A stretch of DNA of 64,000 nt from CAZDQL01 sp964507325 (lineage in GTDB: Bacteria; Planctomycetota; UBA1135; GCA-002686595): NCBI GenBank assembly GCA_964507325.1, contig CAZDQL010000002.1, positions 87,969 through 151,968 of the forward strand, written 5' to 3'. The number at the start of each line of letters is the position of its first letter. The first letter of the stretch is position 1. Below, piece after piece: positions 17,568 to 25,114 of this stretch. The translations under genes were made by a program, and so were the position numbers. Under the pieces are notes generated by a model that saw nothing but the letters and a program-made list of their open reading frames with translations, was not told the DNA's origin and made no database searches.

Positions 17568-18941
17568 CTACTCGATCACGCGGATCAGTCCCCGGTAGCG
17601 TTCCCAGTCTGCGATGAGTTGGGCCTGGCCTTCCCTGGTGAGGCCACCATCACTACCGCGACCTCCCCAGTCCGGCCGTCCAAAGTGGCCACCTGGGGGA
17701 CGCGGTCCCTCTATTGAGCGGTACTCGCCAAACGCACGGTACCTACGGCCGTGTGTGTTCAGGCCCGTCATGCTCTCCAGCATGGCGAGCAGCCAGGCTC
17801 GGTGATGGAGGTCCTGATCTTCCTGGAGCGCATCGAACAGAATGGGGAGCATCTTCCAGCCCTCCAAGTAGATCTCCTCCGCCACTGAGGGCATTGTCCG
17901 TCCCCAAGGAGACATCCTGGCGTCGTACGGGCTGCGGAAGAACAGGATCGGCTCTTTCTCATACAGCTTCTCCAGGAGCCCCCTCATCCGCGCGGCCTCC
18001 TCCGGGGTGATGCTGACCTCGCGTGCGACCCAAGCGAAGCTCACCTCGTCAGAGGACGACACGATGAGGGGTGTCGCGTCCACCACATCGACGATGCGGG
18101 CCTGATCGTGATACTGGATGGTCACCGTGTAGGTTCCGAGCCCGGGGAGGTCGAGGTAATTGCGGAGTGGCAAGTCCGCGCATCTCCATGTCTCCCCGGT
18201 TGGGAAGATCTCGTGAGAAGCGGCTCCCCCGCCGAACTGATACCCCGGGCCCCATTCTCTGTGGACTCCAATGGGGTCACCGTTCTCGTCTCGCACCTCC
18301 ACGCGCCAACGCGTCAGTCTTCCGGTTCTGTAGTTGCCACCCTTCTGCATGATGAAGGACTGACCAGACGGGTCCCGGTTCCGAAGTCCGACGCGGAACA
18401 CCGGGAGCTCGGGGAACACGAACTCCATCGGGCCCGCTTTGGTGACGACCACCTCGATGGGATCGTCCTTTCCCTCGAGTCGCCTGAGAGCGGTGAAAAC
18501 CTCCAGGTCGGCGCTACCTCTAAGGTATCCATGATGGCGCTTGGGCTTGCGGCGATGCTCGAACACCTCGACCAGGTATGTGCGCCAATGCTCACCTCCC
18601 CGGCGAGCCATCTCCTTGAGGCACGCGTCATGTGCGCACCAGAAGGAGGGCAACCATCCCCAACGGTGCTCCAATTCCTCGAAGTGCTCTCGTAGTTCTG
18701 CGTCGCTCCAACTGGATACCAGCCCGGTGAGCTCGTCGAGGTCGGTGAACCTGTCGAGCATGCCCCAGGGATACCACCAGGGGTCGGCCCATCGGTGCCA
18801 CCAAGGCCTGGGCGTTCGAATCCTGCGCGCATAGCTGTCGGTTGGATCGGAGGTGCTCTCCCATGCGGCCGTGTGCGCGAGATCTCCCAGCGTGAGCGCC
18901 TGAAACAGGACGACGAGAGTCCAGCATTGCATGGCGAGCAC
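17568..18941 (-). CDS. Secreted protein of unknown function (457 aa)
   Basis: A 457-aa protein with a hydrophobic N terminus (MQCWTLVVLFQALTLG) that reads as a Sec signal; ATG 18932 gives the tighter signal, ATG 18941 the longer form. A central region around residues 170-300 looks like a beta-sandwich (VFRVGLRNRDPSGQSF, TYTVTIQYHDQARIV), and a His/Trp-rich segment follows the signal. No catalytic motif is recognised. Base composition is visibly less GC-rich than in the neighbours, which may indicate recent acquisition. It is transcribed alone, with a stem-loop just downstream. Confidence 0.7.
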   Translation of the reverse strand: MLAMQCWTLVVLFQALTLGDLAHTAAWESTSDPTDSYARRIRTPRPWWHRWADPWWYPWGMLDRFTDLDELTGLVSSWSDAELREHFEELEHRWGWLPSFWCAHDACLKEMARRGGEHWRTYLVEVFEHRRKPKRHHGYLRGSADLEVFTALRRLEGKDDPIEVVVTKAGPMEFVFPELPVFRVGLRNRDPSGQSFIMQKGGNYRTGRLTRWRVEVRDENGDPIGVHREWGPGYQFGGGAASHEIFPTGETWRCADLPLRNYLDLPGLGTYTVTIQYHDQARIVDVVDATPLIVSSSDEVSFAWVAREVSITPEEAARMRGLLEKLYEKEPILFFRSPYDARMSPWGRTMPSVAEEIYLEGWKMLPILFDALQEDQDLHHRAWLLAMLESMTGLNTHGRRYRAFGEYRSIEGPRPPGGHFGRPDWGGRGSDGGLTREGQAQLIADWERYRGLIRVIE

Positions 18942-19124
18942 CTCCCGATCTGCGATTTCGTGGTTCGCACGGCGCGGCCTACCACGGTGTGCTGGAGCGT
19001 AGCACGGAAGCGTCGCGCCGGCCGGAACCGGCGCCCTTGCCCGCCCGCCCGGTGCCCCCCTATGCTGGCGGTTGACGTCGGACTAGGGCACGAAGACCCC
19101 CAACTGCTACCGCCGAGGAGATCG
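18942..19124. promoter_or_regulatory. Divergent upstream region, no clear promoter
   Basis: This 183-bp spacer separates the leftward secreted-protein gene from the rightward Cys-rich lipoprotein gene. It must hold the promoters of both. TTGACG at 19072-19077 resembles a -35 box but no matching -10 is found at the proper distance. Confidence 0.35.
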
Positions 19125-19466
19125 ATGATGATGAAGAAGACCGGAGCACTGCTCGTTTCGTTGAGCCTGGTCCTGCTGGCGGCTTGTAGCTCGCTGAGAG
19201 ACTGTTGTGGCTGCAACCAGAAGGAGGCCTGCTGCGGCGAGTGCGGCCAGACGGAGGCTTGCTGCGGCGAGTGCGGCGGGGAAGAAGCCTGCTGCGGCGA
19301 GTGCGGTGGAAGCGAAGCCTGCAAGGGCTGCGCCACCCTCTCGGGAGGCGGAACCGGCTGGTGCGCCGACTGCGGCAAGGGCTTCAACGCCGGCCGTGAG
19401 GTCAACTGCACCGAGTCCTGCATGGCCAGCCCGGGGGGGCAGCCCTGCACCGCTTGCGTCAAGTGA
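19125..19466 (+). CDS. Small Cys-rich repeat lipoprotein
   Basis: A 113-aa protein starting MMMKKTG after the ribosome site GCCGAGGAG; any of three consecutive ATGs (19125, 19128, 19131) could serve. The signal ends in the lipobox LLAAC, so the mature protein is lipid-anchored at the lipobox Cys. The mature 92 residues or so hold 20 further cysteines. Three tandem 10-residue units contain ACCGECG, and CKGC, CADC and CTAC pairs follow. This density suggests metal clusters or thiolate metal binding, or a disulfide-armoured structure outside the cell. No homologous domain is recognised. It stands alone, with a strong hairpin about 57 bp downstream. Confidence 0.8.
   Translation: MMMKKTGALLVSLSLVLLAACSSLRDCCGCNQKEACCGECGQTEACCGECGGEEACCGECGGSEACKGCATLSGGGTGWCADCGKGFNAGREVNCTESCMASPGGQPCTACVK
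19224..19313 (+). repeat. Three 30-bp in-frame tandem repeats
   Basis: Units at 19224-19253, 19254-19283 and 19284-19313 each encode a ten-residue block with the core ACCGECG. A degenerate fourth unit begins at 19314. Differences are mostly synonymous or in the last two residues of the unit, so selection keeps the Cys pattern. Confidence 0.85.
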
Positions 19467-19522
19467 CGGGCGACTAACCCGCCCCGGAGTCCGCTCCGCG
19501 GCCCGCAGCGCCGCCGATCACA

Positions 19523-19559
19523 GGACGGCGTGGTGACTCGTCAGTCAGCCACGCCGTCC
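19523..19559. terminator. Strong bidirectional terminator hairpin
   Basis: A perfect 11-bp stem pairs 19523-19533 (GGACGGCGTGG) with 19549-19559. An inner 5-bp stem TGACT/AGTCA lengthens it to 16 bp around a 4-nt loop, with one bulge. It lies between the convergent lipoprotein and thioredoxin-like genes and overlaps the last codons of the latter, whose stop is 19541-19543. Confidence 0.75.
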
Positions 19560-21298
19560 AAGATCCCCAAACACCACAACGCCATCCCCGTGGCGTAGCA
19601 GCGGCCCGTCTCGTGGCTCTCCGCGAAGGCGCCGTCGAATTCAGGGAGCGCTAGGAGCTGCTCCCGCTGTCGGCGCGCCGCCGAGCTCCGCGCATCGCCC
19701 GCCGGCAAGGCAGCGATCGCCTCGGTGCGAGCGTGGAGATCCCAGGAGAAGAAGAACCCGCCGTAGCCGAAGTTGCGGGTGTGGTCGTCGTACTTGCGGA
19801 TCGGCAGCAGGTGGTGCTCGTGCTCGAAGGAGAGCGCCAAGGCCTTGGTGAGCCCGATCGACTTCTCCGGCGCCCAATGCGTCAGCGCCAGCTCACCCCG
19901 GGGAGTGCGTCCGACCGAGCCCTCCGCACGGGCGCGCGGACGTCCGCGGTACACCAGGCCGTAGGTGTAGGCTCCCTCGGCGGTGCGACAGGCGATCAGT
20001 CGGCCCACGCCGCGGGCGACCGCCTGCTCCAGGTCGTCGGAGGCGACGCCGACTCGCCGTGCCTCGCCCAGGGCGATCAACGCCTCGGCGACGGCGAAGG
20101 GGCTCGGGTACTCGTGCCCCCAGGCGCCCTGGGGGGATTGGATGGCGATCAGGTCCGCGACCGCAGCCTCGAGCAGGGGGCGCACCCGCGGCGCGTCCTT
20201 CGGGCGCAGCTCGATCCAGCGCGCGAAGCAGCGAATGCGGTAGGTGTGCGCCCAGAGGATCTCGTCGCTGTCCTGTCGGTTGATGTGGGTCTCGTCGCTC
20301 ACGTACGCGAGCGCGCGCTCGAGGGCACCTTCGAGGGCTTCGTCGGGCTCCGACAGGCGAGCGGCGTGCTCGAGCAGTCCCAGGGTGCAGATGGCGGACA
20401 CCGCCACGAACACGTTGGGCAGCCCATCGGTGCCGCCGAAGTCGTAGGCGGAGTCCTCCCACCCCCCCGACGAGCGCTGTTGATCGAGGAGGAACGCGAC
20501 ACTGCGCGCGCGCAGGGCCTCTTCCCCATAGACCTCCCGCGGCGCCTGCGTCCCCGCGGGATGCGGGACGAACGCTGCCGCGGGCAACTCGTCGTAGGTC
20601 TCGAAGGCGTGCACGAAGGGCCCGATCCCCTGCGCCTCCATGGCGGCCTTGGCCGCCATGGGGTGCTCCGGGTGCTCCGCCCCGAGCGACCGCCACACCT
20701 CCCGCGCCTCCGCCTCCCGCTTCCCGCGCCAGTGCTCCACCCCCTCGAGCCACTGCGCCACGGCGGGATCGTCCACGTCCCCCGGCAGTCGATCCAGGGC
20801 GGGGTTCTCCACCTCCGCCAGCGCGGCCAACGGCGCGAGGAAGCGCGCGGGGTGGAAGGTCGAGATCTGGTGCTCCCGGCCCAGCTCCCGCCCCTCCCCG
20901 TCGAGCACCAGCCATCCCGGTTCGATGAAGGCGATCGGCTCGAGTCCGTGGGCGCTGCGCAGCTTGCGGCTCGCCTTCATGCGCACCGGCACGAAGCGTT
21001 CGTTCAAGAGCGCCACCGTGCGCGGCCACGAGAAGGGCCCCGCCAGCATGTGGCGGTCCAGCCGATCCCAGCGATCCATGAAGGAGCCGGAGACGGTCGG
21101 CACGTACCAGAAGACCGGCTTTCCGCTGCGCTGCGACTCCGCCAGGGCCGACTCCAGATCCGCGCGCCAATCGACGGCCATTCCGGCACGGGCGGCGAGG
21201 GGAGACGGCTCGGGGCGGATGCGCGCCGTCGAGTTCTGGGCCGCAGCCGTGGCGGCCAGCGCCAGGAGGAGCATGGGGGAGAGGAGGATCGAGCGCAT
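19541..21298 (-). CDS. Secreted thioredoxin-fold plus alpha/alpha-toroid protein
   Basis: A 585-aa protein with a Sec signal from ATG 21298 (MRSILLSPMLLLALAATAAA). Residues about 35-160 look like a thioredoxin-7/DUF255-type domain (SGKPVFWYVPTVSGSF, FVPVRMKASRKL) but lack CxxC. Residues about 250-580 carry repeats of the prenyltransferase/squalene-cyclase toroid type: QRSSGGWEDSAYDFGGTDG and QSPQGAWGHEYPSPFAVAEA. The DXDD acid motif of cyclases is not seen, so terpene cyclisation is unlikely; binding or carbohydrate-related roles are possible. It is divergent from the M28 peptidase with 65 bp between starts. Confidence 0.75.
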   Translation of the reverse strand: MRSILLSPMLLLALAATAAAQNSTARIRPEPSPLAARAGMAVDWRADLESALAESQRSGKPVFWYVPTVSGSFMDRWDRLDRHMLAGPFSWPRTVALLNERFVPVRMKASRKLRSAHGLEPIAFIEPGWLVLDGEGRELGREHQISTFHPARFLAPLAALAEVENPALDRLPGDVDDPAVAQWLEGVEHWRGKREAEAREVWRSLGAEHPEHPMAAKAAMEAQGIGPFVHAFETYDELPAAAFVPHPAGTQAPREVYGEEALRARSVAFLLDQQRSSGGWEDSAYDFGGTDGLPNVFVAVSAICTLGLLEHAARLSEPDEALEGALERALAYVSDETHINRQDSDEILWAHTYRIRCFARWIELRPKDAPRVRPLLEAAVADLIAIQSPQGAWGHEYPSPFAVAEALIALGEARRVGVASDDLEQAVARGVGRLIACRTAEGAYTYGLVYRGRPRARAEGSVGRTPRGELALTHWAPEKSIGLTKALALSFEHEHHLLPIRKYDDHTRNFGYGGFFFSWDLHARTEAIAALPAGDARSSAARRQREQLLALPEFDGAFAESHETGRCYATGMALWCLGILDGVAD

Positions 21299-21363
21299 CC
21301 GTGCAGGGTACGGAGTCACGACCGTTTCGCCACGATTCTCACTCCCCGCGTACGATGGCTGCG

Positions 21364-22314
21364 ATGCACGCACTCAGGATCGGAACCGCGCTGCGCATCG
21401 CGGCACTCCTCGCCCCGCTGGGCTGCGGAGCCGTCGCGGTCCTCCAACCCTCGACGTCCCTCAGGGACCACGTGAGCTACCTGGCGGAGCTCGATCCGCC
21501 GCGCTGCGCCGCGCATCCCGAGGCGCTGATGGAAGCCGCGGACTACATCGAGCGCCACCTGCGGGAGGCGGGGGGCGAGGTGGCGCTGCAGGACTACCAG
21601 GTCGACGGCGAGACCTACCGCAACGTGAGCGCTTTCTTCGGCCCCGGGGACGGGAGGCGACTCGTCGTCGGCGCCCACTACGACGTCTGCGGGCACATGC
21701 CCGGCGCGGACGACAACGCCAGCGGGGTGGCGGTGCTGCTCGAGCTGGCGGAGCGGCTCGGTGAGGATCCGCCGCGGGGGCGCGTGGAGCTGGTCGCCTA
21801 CTCCCTGGAGGAGCCGCCCCACTACGCGACCCCCGCCATGGGCAGCGCGCAACACGCGCAGGCGCTGAAGCAGGCGGGGGTCGAGCTGCGCGGAATGCTC
21901 TGCCTGGAGATGCTCGGCTACTTCAGCGACGAGCCCGACTCCCAGCGCTACCCGAGCGCGGCTCTGGCGCGGCTCTACCCCTCGACGGGGAACTTCGTCG
22001 CGGTGGTGGGGCGCGGCCAGGACGCCGAGCTGGTCCACGCCGTGCACGCGGCGATGGCCGAGGCCAGCGAGCTGCCGGCGATGAAGCTCGTGGCGTCGAG
22101 TCTGCTCGGAGGCCTCACCTCCGGAATCGACCTCTCCGATCACCGCAACTACTGGGAGGCGGGCTACACGGCGACGATGATCACCGACACCGCCTTCATG
22201 CGGAATCCGCACTACCACGAGAAGGGCGACACTCCGGAGACCCTCGACTACCGCCGCATGGGGGAGGTCGTCTTGGGGGTGGAGGCGGCGGTGCGCGTGC
22301 TTCTGGAGGATTGA
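21364..22314 (+). CDS. M28-family zinc peptidase, probable lipoprotein
   Basis: A 316-aa protein. The signal ends at APLGC, which may be a lipobox. The M28 ligands are all visible: VVGAHYDV (His, Asp), GADDNASGVAVLLELA (bridging Asp), SLEEPP (catalytic Glu pair) and NPHYHEKGDTPETLDY (last His). Family members are aminopeptidases or glutaminyl-cyclase-like enzymes with two zinc ions. The protein should act in the periplasm or at the membrane. The start MHALRIG is used because it opens directly into the hydrophobic segment. Confidence 0.9.
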   Translation: MHALRIGTALRIAALLAPLGCGAVAVLQPSTSLRDHVSYLAELDPPRCAAHPEALMEAADYIERHLREAGGEVALQDYQVDGETYRNVSAFFGPGDGRRLVVGAHYDVCGHMPGADDNASGVAVLLELAERLGEDPPRGRVELVAYSLEEPPHYATPAMGSAQHAQALKQAGVELRGMLCLEMLGYFSDEPDSQRYPSAALARLYPSTGNFVAVVGRGQDAELVHAVHAAMAEASELPAMKLVASSLLGGLTSGIDLSDHRNYWEAGYTATMITDTAFMRNPHYHEKGDTPETLDYRRMGEVVLGVEAAVRVLLED

Positions 22315-22336
22315 ACCCGCGCTGCGGGCCTGCCCC

Positions 22337-23503
22337 TCACTCGATACGCTCCCCCTGGAACTCCGCGCCCATCGGCGGCGTGACGACGATGCGGTCGGGC
22401 GTGCCCTCCTCGCCGGTGACGAAGCGGATCGTCGTGGCCCCGTCACCGTCGACGTAGAAGAAGCTCGTGCGCGTCTCGGGGATCAGCTCGGTCTCCTCAT
22501 CCTCGTCGCGCACGGCGCTCCCCTTGGCTGAAGCCAGGAGTCGTCGACCGTCACGGCGGACGACCACCACGATCTCCCCGGCGCCGGGGAGCTGGAGTCG
22601 ATAGCGCCCCGCGTAGCGGTCGAGGACCTCGATCTCCACCGGCTTCCCCCGGCGGCGGTCGATCTCGGCGGCCTTCTCGCGCTCGCGTTTCTTGACGTAA
22701 CGACTGTAGGCGAAGCTCGGCCGGAAGAGGCTCGGGATCTCGAGCACGCGGGCGCCCTTGGCCAGCTCCTCGGCGAGATCGAAGACCACCACCTCCTCGA
22801 AGTTGTGGAAGTGGTAGAGGTGGATGCGGCCCCGGCGCAGGTCGAAGACGTTCGAGTACTGGGTCGGAGCGCCGCCCTCCTGCGCCGTCGCCGCCAGCAC
22901 CCTGCGGCAGAGGGCGAGAGAGGCCTCCTCGGCCTCCCCGAGGATCTCCTGCGCCGCGTCGAAGCGCGGACAGAGCCCGCGATCGTCCTCTTGGCGCGAC
23001 TGGTAGAAGTTGGTCACCACCTGGAAGGGGCCCTCCTTGCGCAGGAATTCGTCCCCCTCGACGATCACCGAGTCCCCCGACCGATCGGCGAACATCAGCA
23101 TCGCGCTCTCGAGCGCGCGCAGGTCGTAGCGCTCGAGCAGCGCCACCACCTCGTCGACGGTGGCGCAGGTGGCCATCACCTCGTCGATCAACGAGCCGCC
23201 GAAGACCTCCTTCCCCTCCTGCTCGCGCATCGGGTAGCGCGCCGTCGCGAAGCCGTCGAAGGCCAGCCCCTTCTCGTTCATCCCTCCCTGGGGGTACATG
23301 TTCTCGTAGCCGAGGACAACACGGCCGTAGCGCCCCTCCTCTGCGGGCACGAACCAGATGCGCACCTCGTGGTTCCAGAAGTCCTCGTTGTTGCCCATCA
23401 GGACTGCGCCGCCCTTCGCGATCAGGAAGGCGGTGCAAGGCAGTGCCGGAGCGGCGAGGAGGGCGAGGGGGATCAGGGGCGTCAGGCGCGGCAGTAGTCT
23501 CAT
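22337..23503 (-). CDS. Secreted N-terminal-nucleophile amidohydrolase (choloylglycine hydrolase/C45-like)
   Basis: A 388-aa protein. The signal peptide ends at APALP and the next residue is Cys23 in CTAFLIAKGGAVLMGNNEDF. A Cys exposed by cleavage, followed by the GNNEDF strand, is the hallmark of linear-amide C-N hydrolases (penicillin V acylase, choloylglycine hydrolase, and the related C45 group). MNEKGLAFDG and QYSNVFDLRRGRIHLYHF are further family features. The substrate is an amide and is unknown. The ATG overlaps the stop of the upstream methyltransferase (ATGA, 23500-23503), so the two are co-translated. Confidence 0.87.
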   Translation of the reverse strand: MRLLPRLTPLIPLALLAAPALPCTAFLIAKGGAVLMGNNEDFWNHEVRIWFVPAEEGRYGRVVLGYENMYPQGGMNEKGLAFDGFATARYPMREQEGKEVFGGSLIDEVMATCATVDEVVALLERYDLRALESAMLMFADRSGDSVIVEGDEFLRKEGPFQVVTNFYQSRQEDDRGLCPRFDAAQEILGEAEEASLALCRRVLAATAQEGGAPTQYSNVFDLRRGRIHLYHFHNFEEVVVFDLAEELAKGARVLEIPSLFRPSFAYSRYVKKREREKAAEIDRRRGKPVEIEVLDRYAGRYRLQLPGAGEIVVVVRRDGRRLLASAKGSAVRDEDEETELIPETRTSFFYVDGDGATTIRFVTGEEGTPDRIVVTPPMGAEFQGERIE

Positions 23504-24300
23504 CGTCGAGATCCTCGATCGTGCTTGCGGCCGTCGCAGCGGAAGCAGGTCAGGTGACCGTCGGTGTAGAACACCTCGAAGTGCTCGGAGAGGAAGGCCC
23601 CCAGGCAGTCGGCGATGCTGAAGACCACCACCGGCCGCGGGGATTGCTCCAGGGTCGCAGCCAGCCCGCGGTAGAAGCGCTCTCCCTCTCCCTCCGGGCG
23701 CACGGGTCGGTAGAGGTAGACGAAGTCCATCCCCTCGGCGGAAGCGTCGAGGACGTCGCCCACCACCCACTGCACGCGGTCGCCCGGGATCCCGAGCCAG
23801 TCCTGGAGCGCTCGCCCCGCCTCGACCATGCGGCTCGAGATCTCGATCTGCACCGTGAGCCGGTGGGGGTTCAGCCTCTGCAGCAGCAGCCCCTGCAGCC
23901 CGTTCCCCGCGCCGAAATCTCCGCAGACAGATTCTGGGCCCACGAAGGGCCCCGCCTTCAGGAGCGGCGAGAGCCCCCCGGCGTGGCACCAGTAGCCCCC
24001 CGTCTCGTCGACGCGCCGGCGCTCCTCGGCGGTGTAGGGCGCCTCGTGGCCGTGCACATGGCAGTAGAGCTCGAGGAAGGCCTCCTCCAGCGCCTCGCCG
24101 TCGGCACTCCGCGCGGCGCGCAGGAAAGCCCCGTGGAGTACGGCGTAGCGCGGGTAGAGCCCGATCGGATCGGGGGGCGGCGGGAGGGTGGCGAAGAGCC
24201 CCATCAACTCGACCAGCCGCTCGCGCTCCGCGGCGGGGCGCTCCTCCTCTTCCAGGAGGGTGTGCAACCGCGCCGCGAGGCTTCCGGGACCCTGACCCAT
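23500..24300 (-). CDS. Class I SAM-dependent methyltransferase
   Basis: A 266-aa protein if ATG 24300 (MGQGPGSL) is used; ATG 24324 is an alternative. Motif I is VCGDFGAGNGLQGLLL and motif II an acidic strand end, LTVQIEISSRMV. The segment VQWVVGDVLD fits motif III. The family is certain, the substrate is not. The gene overlaps the secreted amidohydrolase by 4 bp, an odd pairing of a cytoplasmic enzyme with an exported one. It is divergent from the isoaspartyl methyltransferase gene. Confidence 0.82.
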   Translation of the reverse strand: MGQGPGSLAARLHTLLEEEERPAAERERLVELMGLFATLPPPPDPIGLYPRYAVLHGAFLRAARSADGEALEEAFLELYCHVHGHEAPYTAEERRRVDETGGYWCHAGGLSPLLKAGPFVGPESVCGDFGAGNGLQGLLLQRLNPHRLTVQIEISSRMVEAGRALQDWLGIPGDRVQWVVGDVLDASAEGMDFVYLYRPVRPEGEGERFYRGLAATLEQSPRPVVVFSIADCLGAFLSEHFEVFYTDGHLTCFRCDGRKHDRGSRR

Positions 24301-24361
24301 GGGGATACTCCACCACAGCGGCACCGACGCGGATGCAACGTCGAGGTAGAATCCAAGGGTC

Positions 24362-25114
24362 GTGAACCGCCACCACCGGCTCTTGGCCGGCCTCGCCCTG
24401 GGTCTGGCCGCCGGGTCCTGCGACTCCCCCGAGGCGCGGGTGCGGGCGGCACTCGATCCTCTCCCCGTGCGGGAGTACGAGCGCGCCGAGGAGCGCGCGC
24501 GGATGGTCGAGCAGCAGATCGCCGCCCGCGGTGTCTCCGACCCGCGCGTCCTGGCGGCGCTGCGCGCCGTGCCGCGGCACCTCTGCGTACCGGAGGAGAT
24601 GCGCCCATACGCCTACCGCGATCATGCCCTGCCGATCGGCAAGGAGCAGACGATTTCCCAGCCCTACATCGTCGCCTTCATGACCGAGGCGCTCGAGCTC
24701 GAGGGGGGGGAGCGGGTGCTCGAGGTCGGCACCGGATCGGGGTACCAGGCGGCGGTCCTGGTGTGGGCGGGGTGCGAGGTGTGGTCGATCGAGATCGTCC
24801 CCTCCCTGGCGGAGCGAGCGCGCAAGCTGCTCCTGGAGGAGCTCGAGCTCCCCAACCTCCACCTGCGCACCGGGGACGGCTACCGCGGGTGGCCGGAGGT
24901 GGCCCCCTTCGACGCCATCATCGTCACCGCCGCCCCCGACCACGTCCCGCCGGCGCTGATCGAGCAGCTCGCCCCCGGAGCCCCCCTCGTGATCCCCGTC
25001 GGCGGCGACCGCCAGGACTTGCGGCGGCTGCGCAAGGACAGCGAGGGGGTGGTCGAGGAGCACCTCCTCCCGGTGCGGTTCGTTCCGATGACGGGGGAGG
25101 CTCAGGAGCGCTGA
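24362..25114 (+). CDS. pcm: Protein-L-isoaspartate O-methyltransferase, with export-type N terminus
   Basis: A 250-aa protein with a GTG start. The PCMT signature is complete: ARGVSDPRVLAALRAVPRH, GKEQTISQPYIVAFMTEAL, and motif I VLEVGTGSGYQAAVL. It methylates isoaspartyl residues in damaged proteins using SAM. Unusually, the N terminus is hydrophobic and ends in LAAGSC, which looks like a lipoprotein signal. That would place a SAM-dependent repair enzyme outside the cytoplasm, where SAM is not normally available; the segment could instead be an uncleaved anchor. The stop overlaps the next start by one base (TGATG). Confidence 0.9.
   Translation: MNRHHRLLAGLALGLAAGSCDSPEARVRAALDPLPVREYERAEERARMVEQQIAARGVSDPRVLAALRAVPRHLCVPEEMRPYAYRDHALPIGKEQTISQPYIVAFMTEALELEGGERVLEVGTGSGYQAAVLVWAGCEVWSIEIVPSLAERARKLLLEELELPNLHLRTGDGYRGWPEVAPFDAIIVTAAPDHVPPALIEQLAPGAPLVIPVGGDRQDLRRLRKDSEGVVEEHLLPVRFVPMTGEAQER

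Noticed and set aside
19072..19100. A -35-like TTGACG upstream of the Cys-rich lipoprotein
   Set aside because: No -10-like hexamer occurs 16-18 bp downstream.
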